From: Desulfobulbus rhabdoformis
Lineage (GTDB): Bacteria > Desulfobacterota > Desulfobulbia > Desulfobulbales > Desulfobulbaceae
DNA: 64,000 nucleotides
Direction of reading: 5' to 3'
Assembly: GCF_016919065.1 (NCBI RefSeq)
Contig: NZ_JAFFQA010000009.1
Span: forward strand, 1 to 64,000
Shown: positions 61,906-64,000 of the stretch, in pieces
Numbering within the stretch: the first letter of the stretch is position 1
How the letters are laid out: each line of letters begins with the position of its first letter
Translations under genes and position numbers: made by a program
Notes under the pieces: generated by a model
The model's input: the letters and a program-made list of their open reading frames with translations, nothing else
Databases searched by the model: none
Told to the model about the DNA's origin: nothing

Positions 61906-62154
61906 TCCGAAGAACTGCGAATGAGACTTGTGATTTTGATGAAAAAAGTTGGAATAAAGACATATTGTTATAAGCCTGTGCAACAGATTGAGCTTGCAAA
62001 AACGATTCGCCAAATTCTCGATCGGGAACAACCCCAAAGAGGAAAGAGAAAACAAAGCAAAGGAAATCTGCATCTGGCGGCGAGTAAACAAGCTTCCAGG
62101 AATGCAGGAGCGTCCGCACCCTATACGCAGCAAGCAACAAAAAAGGCCTTGTAA
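61906..62154 (+). pseudogene. Receiver-domain remnant
   Basis: The frame reads SEELRMRLVILMKKVGIKTY followed by CYKPVQQIELAKTIRQILD. This matches the last third of a response-regulator receiver: SEE..., an alpha-4 helix, GIK-x-Y-xx-KP with the conserved lysine, then helix 5. Everything upstream is missing and an in-frame stop precedes it. The tail after ILDRE (about 35 residues) is Gln/Ala-rich and unrelated. Likely the 3' end of a decayed hybrid kinase or regulator. Confidence 0.65.
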
Positions 62155-62179
62155 CTATTTAAAGTTACAAGGCCTTTTT
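62140..62179. terminator. Bidirectional terminator after tRNA-Ser
   Basis: AAAAAGGCCTTGTAAC (62140-62155) pairs with GTTACAAGGCCTTTTT (62164-62179). On the minus strand it lies 5 bp beyond the tRNA 3' end and finishes in a T-run. Confidence 0.88.
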
Positions 62180-62184
62180 CTATA

Positions 62185-62270
62185 TGGCGGAGAGGGTGAG
62201 ATTCGAACTCACGGTACTTGCGTACACACGCGTTCCAGGCGTGCACCTTAAGCCACTCGGTCACCTCTCC
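62185..62270 (-). tRNA. tRNA-Ser (anticodon GGA)
   Basis: On the minus strand the gene starts GGAGAGGTGACCGAGTGGC and ends CCTCTCCGCCA, so the acceptor stem is 7 bp and the CCA is encoded. The anticodon loop CTGGAAC sits on a CACGC/GCGTG stem, giving GGA. A long variable arm (GTGTACGCAAGTAC region) marks it as a class II serine tRNA. T-arm GTTCGAATC is present. Confidence 0.96.
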
Positions 62271-62363
62271 AAAGATGACATATATAAACAGCGATCGGCA
62301 GTGATTGCCCGTTCGACGTGGGGCTCCTTTTTATACTGAGGGCTGGAATTTTACAAGGAAAAA

Positions 62364-62840
62364 TTAACGACGCCTTCGAAAAAAATCTTTCAGTATTTGA
62401 CTGCACTGTTCGCCAAGGACTCCCGGCGTGACACTAAATCCGTGATTCAGCAGGCCATCATTGCCAATCTGGTATTTTGAGACGAGCCCACCGCCTTTGA
62501 AATCGGTGGCTCCAAAGACTACACGAGCCACCCGCGCATGAACCAGAAGTGCCGCGCACATGGGACAAGGCTCAAGTGTAACGTACAACGTCGTGCCCAG
62601 CAAACGGTAGTTATGCAGCGCTCTGGCTGCCGCCCGTAAAGCTCGCATTTCAGCATGGCCCGATGGGTCTGAGTCAAGAATACAGTTGTTGCCCGCCTCG
62701 GCAAGCACCTGCCCCTGGTGATCGATCAATACCGCGCCAACTGGAACCTCCTCCATGGCGGCCGCCAATTTGGCCTGGACCAGGGCTCGCTGCATCATGA
62801 TTTCATCAAGTGGCCGAGCTTGTTCTACCTGTATTTGCAT
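62364..62840 (-). CDS. tadA: tRNA adenosine-34 deaminase
   Basis: A 158-residue TadA that converts adenosine to inosine at the wobble position of tRNA-Arg(ACG). The zinc/catalytic motif HAEMRAL (His62, Glu64) and PCPMC (Cys92, Cys95) are intact, with VGAVLID and LYVTLEP typical of the family. The first ~15 residues (MQIQVEQARPLDE) may be a short extension; a more internal start at MMQRAL is possible. It lies about 95 bp upstream of tRNA-Ser on the same strand. Confidence 0.95.
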   Translation of the reverse strand: MQIQVEQARPLDEIMMQRALVQAKLAAAMEEVPVGAVLIDHQGQVLAEAGNNCILDSDPSGHAEMRALRAAARALHNYRLLGTTLYVTLEPCPMCAALLVHARVARVVFGATDFKGGGLVSKYQIGNDGLLNHGFSVTPGVLGEQCSQILKDFFRRRR

Positions 62841-63009
62841 ATTTTTGCATATTTGATTTTTAAGCCCGAAGGGTCTCAGAGCTCGAATGACTCAGAAGGC
62901 GCGACACTTTAAACAAACAGGAAAAATCTTTTTTGATTTTCTTTGTTTGACCCGTATAATTACAAAATAGAGATTGTAAATACGAATTTGCAACTGCGAG
63001 GCGCCTTAA

Positions 63010-64000
63010 ATGGTAAACAAAAAAGCAACTATTCTTGCCTATAAATGCTCCGATGAAAACCGAATGAGCATCGAATCTGCCCTGGCAAGTACTTTTGAAC
63101 TCAGCTTTCATAGCGACCCCTTGATTTTTCAAAAGGAGGTCTCTCAGAAACCCTTTGATGTTATTTTGATGAATTTTCACAAGGAAAACGGCTCAAAACA
63201 ACAGTTGTTGGAAAAAATTCAGGAACAAACGCCATCCACGCCTGTGATTTTGGCCTGCCAATCAGAGGAGACCCTGGAGATCGACAAGTCCTTTGAACCC
63301 ATAATCTACGATGTGCTGAACCTGCCGCTTTCACCAGGCCGCATTAAACGCAGCGTGCGCCATGCCATTGAACAACGACGTCAGGAAAACGAGCTAGCCT
63401 ATCTTCGCCGAACCCAGAATATTGTCTATAGTTTTGATCGTATCATTGCAGAGAGCGAAAGCTTCAAGGCGGTGATTAAAAGCTTAAGAAAATTTGCCTT
63501 AACCGATGCGACTATCCTGCTTACCGGTGCGACCGGGACCGGTAAAAGCTACCTTTCCGGCACCGTCCATTACAACTCTCCCCGTCGAGAGCATCCCTTT
63601 ATAAAAATAAACTGTGCCAATATCCCTGAAACTCTCTTGGAATCGGAACTCTTCGGCCACGAGCGCGGCTCATTCACCGGTGCCGACAAACAACGGATCG
63701 GACGCTTTGAACAGGCCGACGGCGGGACTATCTTTCTTGATGAGATCGGGGAAATCTCCTTGGAAATTCAATCCAAACTTTTGCGAGTCCTGGAGGATAA
63801 ATCCTTTGAGCGTATCGGCGGCAATAAAACCATCAAGGTTGATGTTCGCCTGATCGCCGCGACCAACAAAGATCTGCAGGATCTGATTATGCAGGGAAAA
63901 TTTCGCGAGGACCTCTATTACCGCATCAGTGTGCTGCCGGTCCACCTGCCCCCACTCAAAGACCGCCCTAAATGCTTGGCCGCTCTTGCAGAAAATTTAC
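63010..64000 (+). CDS. Sigma-54 activator with degenerate receiver domain (3' end outside window)
   Basis: The frame is open from ATG 63010 to the window end (330 codons). The N-terminal ~120 residues have receiver-like strands, but the phosphoacceptor position in FDVILMNFHKENG is Asn55 and the conserved Lys before Pro is Leu (VLNLPLS), so phosphorylation control is unlikely. The AAA+ domain has Walker A GATGTGKS (near 175), a GSFTGA loop (near 220) in place of GAFTGA, and Walker B GGTIFLDEIGE. The sensor region VRLIAATNKDL and FREDLYYRISVLPVHLPPL follow. The C-terminal helix-turn-helix is not in the window. No kinase gene adjoins. Confidence 0.9.
   Translation, partial: MVNKKATILAYKCSDENRMSIESALASTFELSFHSDPLIFQKEVSQKPFDVILMNFHKENGSKQQLLEKIQEQTPSTPVILACQSEETLEIDKSFEPIIYDVLNLPLSPGRIKRSVRHAIEQRRQENELAYLRRTQNIVYSFDRIIAESESFKAVIKSLRKFALTDATILLTGATGTGKSYLSGTVHYNSPRREHPFIKINCANIPETLLESELFGHERGSFTGADKQRIGRFEQADGGTIFLDEIGEISLEIQSKLLRVLEDKSFERIGGNKTIKVDVRLIAATNKDLQDLIMQGKFREDLYYRISVLPVHLPPLKDRPKCLAALAENL

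Noticed and set aside
1..64000. CRISPR array, prophage or intact insertion sequence
   Set aside because: No regularly spaced repeats, phage structural genes or transposase genes were seen; repeats present are dispersed short elements only.

Overview
The window looks like chromosomal DNA of a Gram-negative, anaerobic deltaproteobacterium, most likely a sulfate- or sulfur-metabolising member of the Desulfobulbales. This is inferred from gene content and not from any database search. Supporting signs are the dnaX-ybaB-recR order, a very large fused FAD/Fe-S D-lactate-type oxidoreductase, oxygen-sensitive thiamine synthesis through radical-SAM ThiH, a c-heme sensor kinase, and many sigma-54 activators and chemoreceptors. 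Base composition looks roughly balanced and even throughout. I see no prophage, rRNA, CRISPR array or intact insertion sequence.

Layout. 1-1.7 kb: the 3' part of dnaX, then ybaB and recR. 1.8-3.3 kb (minus): a TauE-type exporter and a FadR-type regulator with two TGGTTAACCA operators in front. 3.8-10.7 kb: a signalling block made of a PAS/GAF histidine kinase, an NtrC-type response regulator, a small unknown protein and a chemoreceptor. A sigma-54 promoter with two upstream palindromes sits between regulator and unknown protein and ties the block together. 11-17 kb: a Kef-type cation/proton antiporter and the 1214-residue oxidoreductase. 17.3-23 kb: a histidine-rich exported protein, polyphosphate kinase, a methyltransferase and a porin. 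23.3-29.6 kb: a chemoreceptor, a PilZ-like protein and a CbbQ/CbbO (NorQ/NorD) chaperone pair. 30-34 kb: a PHP phosphoesterase, a second NtrC-type regulator and a CLC anion transporter. 34-39 kb: folD, recD2, a NifU-like scaffold and a SleB-type hydrolase. 38.9-43.9 kb: a complete TPP-riboswitch-controlled thiSGHFEC operon. 44-47 kb (minus): a SapC-like protein, LexA, and a FlgO-like plus a second lipoprotein. 47-61.6 kb: two chemoreceptors, three hybrid histidine kinases and a PhnD-like binding protein adjacent to one kinase. 62-64 kb: tRNA-Ser(GGA), tadA and the start of a third sigma-54 activator.

The dominant theme is environmental sensing: four chemoreceptors, four membrane or PAS-containing histidine kinases and three sigma-54 activators, with no core che genes in the window. 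The second theme is small non-coding mobile elements. Four copies of a roughly 140-178 bp palindromic MITE (family A), two copies of another (family B) and two copies of a CCTGAATCCGTGA-ended repeat occur between genes. Many of these sit exactly at, or complete, stop codons. The observations I rate most worth checking are the nine-A slippage site in dnaX, the sigma-54 promoter with twin enhancer palindromes at 8.04-8.2 kb, the stop-codon targeting of the small repeats, and the binding-protein/kinase pair at 58-61.5 kb.
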